The position numbers were made by a program, and so were the translations under genes. A stretch of 64,000 bases of DNA. Origin: Streptomyces sp. H27-C3. Its GTDB lineage: Bacteria > Actinomycetota > Actinomycetes > Streptomycetales > Streptomycetaceae. The notes under the pieces were generated by a model. The model did not search any database. It worked only from the letters and a program-made list of their open reading frames with translations, and was not told the origin of the DNA. The DNA lies in assembly GCF_030063415.1 (NCBI RefSeq), contig NZ_JASITA010000001.1, forward strand, positions 186,001 through 250,000, written 5' to 3'. Below, piece after piece: positions 24,821-33,469 of this stretch; the stretch's first letter is position 1; every line of letters begins with the position of its first letter.

Positions 24821-25873
24821 ATGACCGTGCAGACTTCCGTCCGTCCTCCGCCTCCGCCGCCGAGTCAGACCGGCAGTGACTTCGCCCGGCTCTCGAAGAA
24901 GGTCATCGCGACCGGGCTGATGAGCCGCCGCCCCGGCTACTACGCGGCCCGCATCGCCGCGGTCGCCACGCTCTACGTCGGTGGCTGGGCCGCCTTCGTC
25001 CTCGTCGGCGACAGCTGGTGGACTCTGGCGATCGCCGGCTTCCTCGCCGTGGTCTTCGGCCAGGTCGCGCTGCTCACCCATGACATGGCCCACCGCCAGG
25101 TCTTCCGGCTGCGCAAGGCAAGCGAGCGGTCGGGGTGGATCGCCGGGAACGCCGGCATCGGGATGGGCTACGGCTGGTGGCAGGACAAGCACACTCGTCA
25201 CCACGCCAACCCCAACCACGAGGATCTGGACCCGGACGTCCTCCCCGACGTGCTGGTCTGGTCGCAGGACCAGGCCCGCGCCGCCAAGGGCCTGCCCAGG
25301 CTGCTGGGCCGCTCGCAGGCCTTCCTCTTCTTCCCGCTGCTCACGCTGGAAGGCTTCAGCCTGCATGTGGCGGGCGTGCGGGGACTGGCCAACCCGGCTC
25401 TGAAGAACCGCAAGATCGAAGGCGCGCTGCTCTTCGGTCATTTCGCGGTGTACCTGGCCGCGCTGTTCCTGGTGCTGCCGCCCGGCATGGCGATCGCCTT
25501 CCTGGCCGTCCACCAGTGCCTCTTCGGCGTCTACCTCGGCTCCATCTTCGCCCCGAACCACAAGGGCATGCCGATCCTGACCGGCAAGGACCGCCCGGAC
25601 TTCCTGCGCCGCCAGGTACTCACCTCACGCAATGTGCGCGGCGGCTGGTTCACCGACGTCGCGCTCGGCGGGCTGAACTACCAGATCGAGCACCACCTGT
25701 TCCCCAGCATGCCCAGTGTGCATCTGCGCAAGGCCCAGGTCATCGTGCGGCAGCACTGTGAGGAGCTGGGCATCAGCTACCTGGAGACCAGCCTGCTCAC
25801 CTCGTACAAGCAGGCGCTGGCCAGTCTCCATCACGCCGGAGCCCCGATCCGGGAGTCCCGCGCCGCCGCCTGA
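24821..25873 (+). CDS. Membrane fatty acid desaturase
   Basis: This 350-residue integral membrane di-iron enzyme has three histidine boxes: HDMAH (87-91), HTRHH (124-128) and QIEHH near 288-292, in the order of acyl-lipid or front-end-like desaturases lacking a cytochrome b5 domain. Hydrophobic helices surround the boxes (LAIAGFLAVVFGQVALL). It would introduce a double bond into membrane acyl chains, using O2 and a ferredoxin-type donor. ATG 24821 follows AAGGG. It is convergent with the next gene; the two stop codons form a hairpin. Confidence 0.92.
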   Translation: MTVQTSVRPPPPPPSQTGSDFARLSKKVIATGLMSRRPGYYAARIAAVATLYVGGWAAFVLVGDSWWTLAIAGFLAVVFGQVALLTHDMAHRQVFRLRKASERSGWIAGNAGIGMGYGWWQDKHTRHHANPNHEDLDPDVLPDVLVWSQDQARAAKGLPRLLGRSQAFLFFPLLTLEGFSLHVAGVRGLANPALKNRKIEGALLFGHFAVYLAALFLVLPPGMAIAFLAVHQCLFGVYLGSIFAPNHKGMPILTGKDRPDFLRRQVLTSRNVRGGWFTDVALGGLNYQIEHHLFPSMPSVHLRKAQVIVRQHCEELGISYLETSLLTSYKQALASLHHAGAPIRESRAAA

Positions 25874-25890
25874 CCGGCCGAAACCGGTCA
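25871..25890. terminator. Short hairpin made from two convergent stop codons
   Basis: TGACCGG (25871-25877) pairs with CCGGTCA (25884-25890). The first three bases are the desaturase stop, and the last three are the complement of the opposite gene's stop. The stem is short, so efficiency is uncertain. Confidence 0.5.
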
Positions 25891-26997
25891 GCCCGCCCGG
25901 CCCGGGGGCCGCCCGGCCCGGGGCACTTCCTCGGCCGCGGGCACCGGGCCCGGCGGCGTACCGTCGCCGAACGGGCGCCCGCCCAACTCCTCGCGGTGGT
26001 GCGGGCTCAGCCAGTTGGCCAAGTCGGGGCCCAGCGGCACGATGCCGGTCGGGTTGATGCCGGAGTGCACCTGGTAGTAGTGCCGCTTGATGTGATCGAA
26101 GTCGACGGTGTCGCCGAAGCCGGGGGTCTGGTACAGGTCCCTGGTGTACGCCCACAGCACCGGGTCCTCCGCGAGCTTCGACCGGTTGCACTTGAAGTGG
26201 CCGTGGTAGACGGGGTCGAAGCGCACCAGTGTGGTGAACAGCCGGATGTCGGCCTCGGTGATGCTCTCCCCCACCAGATACCGCCGGTCGGCGAGCCGCT
26301 CGGACACCAGGTCGAGCCGCCGGAACACATCGTGCCAGGCCTCCTCGTACTCGCTCTGGCCCGTCGCGAAACCGGCCCGGTACACGCCGTTGTTGACGTC
26401 GCGGTAGACGCCGTCCATCACCTCGTCGATCTCCTCGCGCAGTGGCTCGGGGTAGAGGTCGGGCGCGCCTGTCCTGTGCAGGTCCGTCCACTCGGTCGCG
26501 AGGTCCAGGGTCATCTGCTGGAAGTCGTTGGTGACCAGCCTGCCGCTGGGTACGTCCACGATCGCGGGCACGCTGACGCCGCCGGTGTAGCCCTTTTCCC
26601 GTGTGTCGTAGGCCTCGGCGAGGTGGCGGATGCCCAGTACGGGGTCGCGGTCGTCGGGGTCGAGGGTGAAGCGCCAGCTGCGGTCGTCCTGGATGGGGTC
26701 GGTCACGGCCAGCGAGAGCGCGCCCTCCAGGCCGAGGAGGCGTCGCGAGACGAGAGCGCGGCTCGCCCACGGGCAGGCGCGGCTGACCACCAGCCGGTAG
26801 CGGCCTGCCTCGACGGGCCAGCTGTCCCGGCCGTCGGCCGTGATGCGGTCCGCGAAGTGGCTCTTGGAGCGCTTGAAGGGCGCCTTTCCGTAGCCCTTGG
26901 TGTCCTTGGTGTCCGTGCTGCCGTTGGTGTCTTCGCTGCTCGTCTTGGTGCCGTCCGTGTTGGTGCCGTCCGTGTCGGTGCCGGTGGGGCGGTTCAT
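25888..26997 (-). CDS. Glutathionyl-hydroquinone-reductase-like protein (GST superfamily, YqjG/ECM4 type)
   Basis: This 369-residue cytosolic protein has a thioredoxin-like domain with the catalytic motif RACPWASR (Cys75) and a helical GST C-domain (NRSKLAEDPVLWAYTRDLYQ; HYYQVHSGINPTGIVPLGP). Family members reduce glutathionylated quinones; actinomycetes normally use mycothiol, so the real thiol may differ. ATG 26995-26997 follows AAGGA. The first 35 residues are Thr/Asp/Lys-rich low-complexity sequence (TDTDGTNTDGTKTSSEDTNG), not part of the fold. Confidence 0.85.
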   Translation of the reverse strand: MNRPTGTDTDGTNTDGTKTSSEDTNGSTDTKDTKGYGKAPFKRSKSHFADRITADGRDSWPVEAGRYRLVVSRACPWASRALVSRRLLGLEGALSLAVTDPIQDDRSWRFTLDPDDRDPVLGIRHLAEAYDTREKGYTGGVSVPAIVDVPSGRLVTNDFQQMTLDLATEWTDLHRTGAPDLYPEPLREEIDEVMDGVYRDVNNGVYRAGFATGQSEYEEAWHDVFRRLDLVSERLADRRYLVGESITEADIRLFTTLVRFDPVYHGHFKCNRSKLAEDPVLWAYTRDLYQTPGFGDTVDFDHIKRHYYQVHSGINPTGIVPLGPDLANWLSPHHREELGGRPFGDGTPPGPVPAAEEVPRAGRPPGRAG

Positions 26998-27131
26998 CGC
27001 CGGTGTCCTTCCCTGGGTTTTTGTGGGTGTACAGGTCCGGTGTGCAGGTCCGGTGTGCTGTCCCTTCGAGCCTTCCCCCATCGCCGGGATTGTCCCCGCC
27101 TGTCAGCCGCCCGGTCGCAGGCACGGACGCG

Positions 27132-27166
27132 CCCGCCCGCTCAGGCCATTGCCGTGAGCGGGCGGG
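27132..27166. terminator. Perfect 12-bp hairpin beyond the GH87 relic
   Basis: CCCGCCCGCTCA (27132-27143) pairs perfectly with 27155-27166 around an 11-nt loop, just past the 3' end of the minus-strand glucanase remnant. Confidence 0.75.
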
Positions 27167-27184
27167 GCGGTCTTCGGGTCGGGC

Positions 27185-28393
27185 TCAGGACCGGTAGGCC
27201 TCCACCTCACTGAGCTGGACCGCGGGCCAGCCGGTGTTGGCCGTGCCCGTCAGGCGCAGATGCCGGATCTGGATGCCGACCGGCAGCGTGATGCTGACGG
27301 TGTTGCCCGTCGCCGGGTCGAAGCGGTAGCCCTTCGCCGCGACGATCGTCCTGAACGCGGAGCCGTCCGGGCTGCCCAGGACGGTCAGGGTCTGGGTCCT
27401 GGCGGCCCAGGCGGCGGCCGGCGGCAGCTTGAGCACCACGCGGCCGACGGCCTGAGAGGCCCCGAGGTCGACGGACAGCGACTGGGGGAAGGCGTGATTG
27501 GCGCTCTCCCAGTACGAGCCGGCGTCGCCCGTCGACGGCCTTGGCCGCCGGGTAGCCGTCCACCTGGCCGGACGCGGTGGCGGGACGGCCCTTGGCGAGG
27601 TTGCGGTCCGGGTCGGGCGGCGTGGGCGTCGGGTCGGGGCCCGGACCGCCGTCGTAGTCCGGCTCCGGCCAGGGGCCGCAGTACGTGGCGGGCAGCTTCT
27701 CGTTCCAGCCGGAGTTGCCCGCGCCCTGCGTGAGGCCGAGCTGGCTGCCCAGGCAGCTGTAGACGGGGTCGGTGAATCCGATGTTCTTCGCCGTGACGTC
27801 GCTGAACGTGGTGACGGCGGGGTCGTTGAACTGTAGGGCGAACGTGCCGGTGCCGTCGATGTTGACGCGGTTGAAGTGGACGCCCTTCATGGTGCCGGAG
27901 ACGAAGTGGATCGCGGCGTACGAACTGTCGAGGATGTCGGTGTCGGTTACGTTGATCGTCGCCTTGTCCATCGTGCTGTTGCGGGAGTCGAACCAGGTCG
28001 CGCCGATCGGGAACGGCCAGCCGCAGTCGCCGTTGCCCGCCCTGATGGTGGTGTTCCGGGCCAGAGTGAAGGTGCCCGACACATCGGCGCCCTGGCCGGG
28101 GGTGACGCCCGGGTAGCGGTTGCCGACGTGCAGTCCGCCGCCGTTGGTCAGCGAGTCGGCGACCACATTGCCGGTGACCGAGATGTCCTTGCCTCCGTAG
28201 ATCGCGATGCTGTTCGCGAGGATGGGCAGCACCACGGTGTTGCCGGTGAACGCGTTGCCAACGTTGTTCTTCGTGTCGGCCCACATCGCGAGGCCGTCGT
28301 CCCCGGAGTTGCGCACGAAGGTGTTGTCCACCGAGGAGTTGGTGACGCCCCAGTGGAAGTTGACGCCGTCAGCGGTCTGGTCGAGGATCCGGC
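27185..28393 (-). pseudogene. C-terminal remnant of a GH87-type alpha-glucanase with discoidin-like domain
   Basis: The frame from about 28393 shows parallel beta-helix sequence with the segment NTFVRNSGDDGLAMWADTKN (Asp pair typical of GH87 alpha-1,3-glucanases or mycodextranases), then GGKDISVTGNVVADSLTNGG. A Pro/Asp linker and a discoidin/F5-8C-like module (AKGRPATASGQVDGYPAAKA) follow. A frameshift near 27530 splits the last module. The N-terminal half is replaced at about 28393 by unrelated sugar-transporter sequence. GH87 assignment is by motif and moderately sure. Confidence 0.75.
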
Positions 28394-29257
28394 TGCGCCT
28401 TGGCCGGTTCCGCCTTGCCAGGCACCGGCTGGTCCATGAAGGGCTTGAAGTTCTCGACGGGCATGGTCGCGTTCGAGGCCCGTTCCGCGGCGTCCTTGGT
28501 CTTGGTCTCGCCGGTCCAGAAGTTCGGCTGGGGCAGTCCCACGGGGAGCTTGTCCGCCTTGGAGCGCGCCCAGTCGAACTGGCCCTTGCCCGGGGTGAGC
28601 GTCTTGAAGTCCACCCAGGCGATGGCGGCCTTGAGCTCGTCGGGCGAGCTGCCCTTCTTGAACATGTAATCGTTGCCGCCGAACAGCGTGGCCTTACCGC
28701 CGGGGATCGGGCCCATGCCGAAGCCCGCGGTGCCCCCGCCGAGCTTCGCGATGGACTTGGCGGCCGTGCGGACCTCTTCCCAGGTGATGGGCGGCGCGTT
28801 CGGGTCGAGTCCGGCCTCTTCGAAGAGCTTGCGGTTGATCAGCAGACCCATGGTGTAGTTGCTGGTGGGCAGACCGTAGAGCTTGCCGTCCTTCTTCAGG
28901 ACGTTCAGCACATCCGGGTCGATGGTGCCCAGCGCGGGCACGGTCTTCTCGTTCACGTAGGCCGTGATGTCCGCGGCGCCGTCGTTGTCCAGCACCTGCT
29001 GCAGGTCGGTGAAGTAGGTGTAGAAGACGTCCGGTTGCGACTTGCCCTTGAGGGCCGCGGTGAAGCGCGCGGGCTCCTCGCACTGGCCGGGGGTCGACTT
29101 ACCGTCGATCTTGACGTTCGGATACTTCTGGTTGAAAGGCGTTCTGCACATCCTGGTGGGTGAAGCCGGCCGGCACCGTGGAGGTCGCCGGGTCCGGGTT
29201 GGCGACCTGCCCGACCTGCTCCAGGTTCACGAAGTCGATCGCGTACTTGGTGAACGG
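28394..29257 (-). pseudogene. Truncated ABC-transporter sugar-binding protein
   Basis: Sequence such as GKSQPDVFYTYFTDLQQVLD, DGKLYGLPTSNYTMGLLINR and KLFEEAGLDPNAPPITWEEV is typical of extracellular solute-binding proteins of carbohydrate ABC importers (cluster 1). The part before it (IDFVNLEQVGQVANPDPATS) lies in another frame, with a shift near 29140. The lipoprotein signal is gone, and the C-terminal half is cut at the junction with the GH87 relic. Permease and ATPase genes are not present. Confidence 0.8.
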
Positions 29258-29299
29258 CGATCGCCGGGCCGGCCTGTTTCCAGACCGGCCCGGCGATCG
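29258..29299 (-). terminator. Terminator of the FGGY kinase/dehydrogenase operon
   Basis: CGATCGCCGGGCCGG (29258-29272) pairs perfectly with 29285-29299 around a 12-nt loop, 11 bp beyond the FGGY kinase stop. It also marks the edge of the adjacent relic block. Confidence 0.85.
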
Positions 29300-29310
29300 A
29301 GTACCGCGCG

Positions 29311-30771
29311 CTATCGGGACGTCGCGTCGCCCCATTGCGCCCGCGCCCCATCGAGCGCGGAGCGGTACGCCGCGTAGCCGTCCTCGTACACGGCGCGTGA
29401 GGCCACGCGCGGCTCCACCGTGCGGAACAACTGCGCCTTCGTCTCCGGCGGTTCACCGAGGAAGCGACGCGCCACCCGCACCGCGCCGAGCGCCCCCACC
29501 TCGCTCTCCTGCGGGATGCGCACCGGGCGCCCCAGGATGTCGGCGAACAGCTGCGACCACGGCCCGGAGCGAGTTCCACCACCACAGGCGGCCAGCGTCC
29601 CGGTGAGACCGGCGGTCTCCAGGCAGTGGCGGGCGGCGTAGCCGATGGCCTCGCACATGGCGCGTACCGCGTCGGCGCGGGTGTGGGCCAGGTTGAGTCC
29701 GTCGAGGCGGCCCCGGGCGGCCGGGTCGACGAAGGGCGCGCGCTCCCCCGCGTCGGACAGGAAGGGCAGCGCGGTGACGCCGTTCGCGCCCGGCGGGCTG
29801 TCGGCGAGCAGTTGATCGAGGTCGCCCGTGGTCGTACCGGTGAGGGCCAGCACCCATTCGAGGGCGGCGGTGCCGACCATGGCGGGCATCGAGCGCAGCC
29901 ACCGGCCGGGATCGGGAGTGCACAGCCACATGCCGGCCGGTTCGGCTGAGGGATCGCCGCTGACCTCGTCGGTGAGGACCTGGCAGGCCAGGGTGGTGCC
30001 GACGATCAGCAGTCCGTCACCCACCTCGCGTACACCGCTGCCCACGGCGCAGGCAGGCAAGTCGTACGGGCCCGCGGTGAGCGGCAGCCCTTCGGGCAGG
30101 CCGAGGAGCCCGGCGCCGATGGCATCGAGCGGCAGGAGCGCTCCGGGCTCGGCGGGGGCAGGCAGCAGATGGGCGAGGTCCTCGATCCCGCAGGCGGCGA
30201 GCGCCTCGCGGGAGTACGTGCGGCTCACCGGGTCGAGGAAGGGCAGGGTCGCGTCGGAGGCGTCCACGCTGACCCGGCCGGTGAGGCGCTGCGCGACGGC
30301 GTCCACGCAGTAGCCCGCGGTGACCGCCCGCCGCAGGCTCTGTGGTTCGTGTTCCTGGAGGTGGGCGAGGAGCGGCGCATGGCAGCCGGGGAACATGCCG
30401 GAGCCCGTGTGCCCGTACACCTCCTGGACAGTGCCGCCGCGCAGCCAGGCCGCGACACGGTCGGAGGCCCGGCCGTCCATCCAGGAGATGGCCGGGCGGA
30501 CCGCGCGGCCGTCCGCGTCGCGCAGCCACAGGCCGTCGCCCTGACCGGTCAGGGCGAGTGCGGCGGGCGGTTCGGACAGTGCGGCGGTGGTCTCCCGCAC
30601 GACCTCGACGACCGTACGGACGACGTTGTCGATGTCCTGCTCGACGCGGCTGCCGGACAGCCGGTCCAGCCTGCTGCGGCGGGAGGCCGAGGCCAGTGGG
30701 ATCCCTTCGCTGTCGAAGGCGACGGCCTTGGTGACGGAGGTGCCGATGTCGACGCCGATGATCACGCTCAT
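29311..30771 (-). CDS. FGGY-family carbohydrate kinase, erythritol-kinase-like
   Basis: This 486-residue cytosolic kinase has the FGGY phosphate loop (IIGVDIGTSVTKAVAFD, residues 4-20), the substrate-region segment ALTGQGDGLWLRDADGR, and a C-terminal ATPase part (LAACGGGTRSGPWSQLFADI). The TGQGDG and TGSGMFPGC segments resemble erythritol kinases (EryA) more than glycerol or xylulose kinases, so a polyol or small ketose substrate is likely. ATG 30769-30771 overlaps the stop of the upstream dehydrogenase, so both are co-translated. Confidence 0.88.
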   Translation of the reverse strand: MSVIIGVDIGTSVTKAVAFDSEGIPLASASRRSRLDRLSGSRVEQDIDNVVRTVVEVVRETTAALSEPPAALALTGQGDGLWLRDADGRAVRPAISWMDGRASDRVAAWLRGGTVQEVYGHTGSGMFPGCHAPLLAHLQEHEPQSLRRAVTAGYCVDAVAQRLTGRVSVDASDATLPFLDPVSRTYSREALAACGIEDLAHLLPAPAEPGALLPLDAIGAGLLGLPEGLPLTAGPYDLPACAVGSGVREVGDGLLIVGTTLACQVLTDEVSGDPSAEPAGMWLCTPDPGRWLRSMPAMVGTAALEWVLALTGTTTGDLDQLLADSPPGANGVTALPFLSDAGERAPFVDPAARGRLDGLNLAHTRADAVRAMCEAIGYAARHCLETAGLTGTLAACGGGTRSGPWSQLFADILGRPVRIPQESEVGALGAVRVARRFLGEPPETKAQLFRTVEPRVASRAVYEDGYAAYRSALDGARAQWGDATSR

Positions 30772-31811
30772 GGCCGTGAGGCCTCCTGGACCTCGGGGTT
30801 GGCGGGGTGTGCGAGCTTTTCCCCGCGTACGAAGCGGCCCGCCTCGGCGGCGGTGATGGCGGCGGCGCGGTGCGCGGTCTGCTGGGTGGCGCCGGCCAGG
30901 TGCGGTGCGGTGACCACGTTCGGGGCGTGGTGCAACGGCCAGTCGGCGGGCGGCGGTTCGATGTCGTACACGTCGAGGGCGAGCGCTCCAAGGCATCCGC
31001 TGCGCAGCAGTTCGGGCAGCGGGGCGTAGTCGAGGAGTCCGCCGCGGGCGGAGTTGACCAGCACCGCGCCCTTGGGGAGCAGCGCCAGTTTCCCGGCGTC
31101 GATGAGGTGGTGGGTCTCGGGGGTGAGGCGTGCGTGCAGGCTCACCACGCTACTGCGGCGCAGAAGTTCATCGAGAGCGACCGGCTCCACCCCGTCGGCG
31201 CGCGCGGCCTCGGCGTCGGTGTAGGGGTCGGCGACCAGGACATGTGCGCCGAAGGCGCGCAGGACGCGGGCGACGATGCGGCCGATGGCCCCGTAGCCCA
31301 CGAGTCCGACGGTGGCGCCGTCGAGTTCGATGCCGCCCTCCTCGTAGGCGTAGAAGTCACCGCGCCAGTTGCCACGCTTGAGCTCGGCGTCGGCGGTGGT
31401 GATGCGGCGCATCGCGGTGAGCATCAGGCCGATGGCGAACTCGGCGGCGGCCGGGGCATTGCGGCCGGGTGCGAAGGAGACGGCGACGCCGTGCCGGGTG
31501 GCGGCTGCGAGGTCCACGTTGACCGGGCCGCCCCGGGAGACGGCGACCATGCGCAGGTCCGGGCAGGCCGCGAAGACCTTCTCGGTGAAGGGCGCCATCT
31601 GGGTCACACAGATCTCGGCGCCGTCAAGCGCCGCGATGATCTCGTCCTCCGAACCGCTGGCCTCGTGGACGTCGCCGACCGGGCCGAATGGCTCGTGCGG
31701 CCAGGGCAGGGTGAGTTCGGTGATCTCGGGGGCGGTGCCGAGCTCCTCGCGCACGGCTGCGCGCAGGAGATCGGGGCGGACAAAGTGATCGCCGGCGGCG
31801 AGGATGCGCAT
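30768..31811 (-). CDS. D-2-hydroxyacid dehydrogenase (PGDH-like)
   Basis: This 347-residue NAD-dependent enzyme has dinucleotide motif GLVGYGAIGR (169-178) and the catalytic triad R256 (NSARGG), E285 and H304 (APHLAG), in family order. Members reduce 2-keto acids or oxidise 2-hydroxyacids, including phosphorylated ones such as 3-phosphoglycerate and erythronate-4-phosphate. ATG 31811 follows AAAGG. Pairing with an FGGY kinase suggests the substrate is a phosphorylated sugar acid or related compound. It is first in the minus-strand operon of the divergent locus. Confidence 0.88.
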   Translation of the reverse strand: MRILAAGDHFVRPDLLRAAVREELGTAPEITELTLPWPHEPFGPVGDVHEASGSEDEIIAALDGAEICVTQMAPFTEKVFAACPDLRMVAVSRGGPVNVDLAAATRHGVAVSFAPGRNAPAAAEFAIGLMLTAMRRITTADAELKRGNWRGDFYAYEEGGIELDGATVGLVGYGAIGRIVARVLRAFGAHVLVADPYTDAEAARADGVEPVALDELLRRSSVVSLHARLTPETHHLIDAGKLALLPKGAVLVNSARGGLLDYAPLPELLRSGCLGALALDVYDIEPPPADWPLHHAPNVVTAPHLAGATQQTAHRAAAITAAEAGRFVRGEKLAHPANPEVQEASRP

Positions 31812-31869
31812 GGAGCGGGTGCCTTTCTTCGGGTCGCATGGCGCTGCGCGGGGCGTTACCGCAGCACCA

Positions 31870-31916
31870 CTATCACTGGCGCTGATAGATTTAACATCAT
31901 TGTTTTGAAGAATCAA
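31870..31916. promoter_or_regulatory. AT-rich divergent control region with two dyads
   Basis: CTATCA (31870-31875) and TGATAG (31883-31888) form one dyad. TTGTTTTGAAGAATCAA (31900-31916) is an imperfect second dyad (TTGnTT-N5-AAnCAA). The AT content is far above the local average. It lies between the dehydrogenase/kinase operon and the phosphatase/regulator operon, so it probably holds both promoters and DeoR operators. Confidence 0.6.
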
Positions 31917-31945
31917 TGAGAGTCGATCGGGCGGAGAGAGTTTTG

Positions 31946-32590
31946 ATGGCATCGCGGCTGCTGCTGGTTCGGCACGGCGAGACCCAATGGCATGCGGAGA
32001 ACCGGTACGCGGGGGTCTCCGACGTACCGCTGACCGTGAAGGGGCTGCGGCAGGCCGACGAGCTCGCGGCCTGGGCGAAGCAGCGTGGCGTGGACGCGGT
32101 GGCCTGCTCCCCGGTCAGCCGGGCCCGGCTGACGGCCGCGCCCGCGGCCCGCGCCCTGGACCTGGAGCCCGAGGTCGTGGAGGCGCTGCGCGAGGTCGAC
32201 TTCGGCTGGGGCGAGGGCCGTACCGTCGCGGAGATGACCGCCGAGGACCCCGGGGCCGTACGGCGCTTCCGTGCGGACGCGGAGAGCGGCGCCTTCCCCA
32301 GCTCGGAGCCGCCGTCCGCCGCGGCGGCCCGGTCTACGGCGGCGCTGCGCCGCCTGGCGGAGGATCACCATGGGGCCACGGTCCTGGTGGTGGCGCACAA
32401 CACGCTGCTGCGCATCGCACTGTGCGCGATGCTCGGCATCCCGGTGGGCCGCTACCGGCTGGTGTTCCCCCGGCTGGACAACGCGGCCGTGACCGAGATC
32501 GAGGTGGCCGGCGACCACACCGCCCTGCGCTCCCTCAACGTCCCCACCTGGGCGTCCGCCCAGGGCAGTGCGCGAAACTTGGGCGCATGA
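31946..32590 (+). CDS. Histidine phosphatase (phosphoglycerate-mutase-like)
   Basis: This 214-residue cytosolic protein has the phosphohistidine motif LVRHGETQWH (His10), the RYAGVSDVPLT segment, and the second catalytic His in VVAHNTLLR. It belongs to the broad-specificity branch that removes phosphate from small metabolites. ATG 31946 was preferred over 31916 because GGAGAGAG lies upstream. Its stop overlaps the DeoR start (ATGA), so it belongs to this locus and may act on a sugar phosphate made by the FGGY kinases. Confidence 0.87.
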   Translation: MASRLLLVRHGETQWHAENRYAGVSDVPLTVKGLRQADELAAWAKQRGVDAVACSPVSRARLTAAPAARALDLEPEVVEALREVDFGWGEGRTVAEMTAEDPGAVRRFRADAESGAFPSSEPPSAAAARSTAALRRLAEDHHGATVLVVAHNTLLRIALCAMLGIPVGRYRLVFPRLDNAAVTEIEVAGDHTALRSLNVPTWASAQGSARNLGA

Positions 32591-33360
32591 CGACGAACGG
32601 CGCGCAGGCCCGCAGACAGATCATCACCGAGCGTGTCCTGGAGCACGGGACGGCGACCGGCGCCGAGCTCGCGGAGCTCACCGGGGTGAGCCTGATGACG
32701 GTGCACCGGGATCTGGACGAGCTGGCCAGGCGGGGGGTGCTGCGCCGCTTCCGGGGCGGGGTCTCCGCCCTGCCTTCGACCGTCTTCGAGTCCAATCTCG
32801 ACTACCGACTGGGGGTCAACACCGTCGAGAAGGAGGCCATCGCGAAGGCCGCGGCCGACCTGATCGAGCCGGGCATGTCGGTGATGCTGGACGACTCCAC
32901 GACGGCGCTCGCGCTGGCCAGGCTGCTGGTCGACCAGGTCCCGCTGACAGTGGTGACCAATGCCCGGCGGGTGATGGACCTGTTCGTCGGCCGGGACGGC
33001 ATTCGCCTCATCTCGCTGGGCGGCGAGTACTCGCAGCCCCACGACTCCTTCCTCGGTGTCCCCTGCCTGGAGGCCATCGAGGCCCTCTCGGTGGACATGG
33101 TGCTGGTCTCCACCTCGGCGATGGACGCCCGAATGACGTACCACCAGGAGCAGGACGTGGTGCTGGTAAAACGGGCGATGCTGGCGTCCGGCACTCGCAA
33201 GGTACTGCTGATGGACCGCACCAAGACGGCCAGGACGGCGCTCCACCGGCTGGGCCCGGTCGAGGACTTCGACCACCTCGTGGTGGACGACCGGGTGGGC
33301 GGGGAACTGCTCGCGGCACTCAAGGAGTGCACGGATGTCCGAGTGGCGACCACCGGCTGA
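32587..33360 (+). CDS. DeoR/GlpR-family transcriptional repressor
   Basis: This 257-residue regulator has an N-terminal winged helix (AELAELTGVSLMTVHRDLDE, residues about 25-45) and a DeoR C-terminal sugar-phosphate sensor domain (SVMLDDSTTALALARLL, LISLGGEYSQPHDSFLG). Such proteins are released from DNA by phosphorylated sugars. It overlaps the phosphatase gene by 4 nt. Candidate operators lie at 31870-31916 and 33364-33383, so it likely controls both the divergent pair and the permease/kinase genes. Confidence 0.9.
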   Translation: MTTNGAQARRQIITERVLEHGTATGAELAELTGVSLMTVHRDLDELARRGVLRRFRGGVSALPSTVFESNLDYRLGVNTVEKEAIAKAAADLIEPGMSVMLDDSTTALALARLLVDQVPLTVVTNARRVMDLFVGRDGIRLISLGGEYSQPHDSFLGVPCLEAIEALSVDMVLVSTSAMDARMTYHQEQDVVLVKRAMLASGTRKVLLMDRTKTARTALHRLGPVEDFDHLVVDDRVGGELLAALKECTDVRVATTG

Positions 33361-33363
33361 CAA

Positions 33364-33409
33364 CAAGATTTCTTAAACTCTTGCGTGTTAATTTCACAGA
33401 GACCATGAT
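33364..33409 (+). promoter_or_regulatory. Operator and promoter of the polyol permease gene
   Basis: CAAGA (33364-33368) and TCTTG (33379-33383) form a dyad around an AT-rich centre. TTGCGT (33381-33386) and CATGAT (33404-33409), 17 nt apart, could be the -35 and -10 boxes. The dyad overlaps the -35, as expected for a repressor. Confidence 0.45.
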
Positions 33410-33469
33410 GCGTTCTCGTCGCGGCTGTACGTCCGCGGGCCCATGGCACCTCACTGTGGAGGCACGAGC

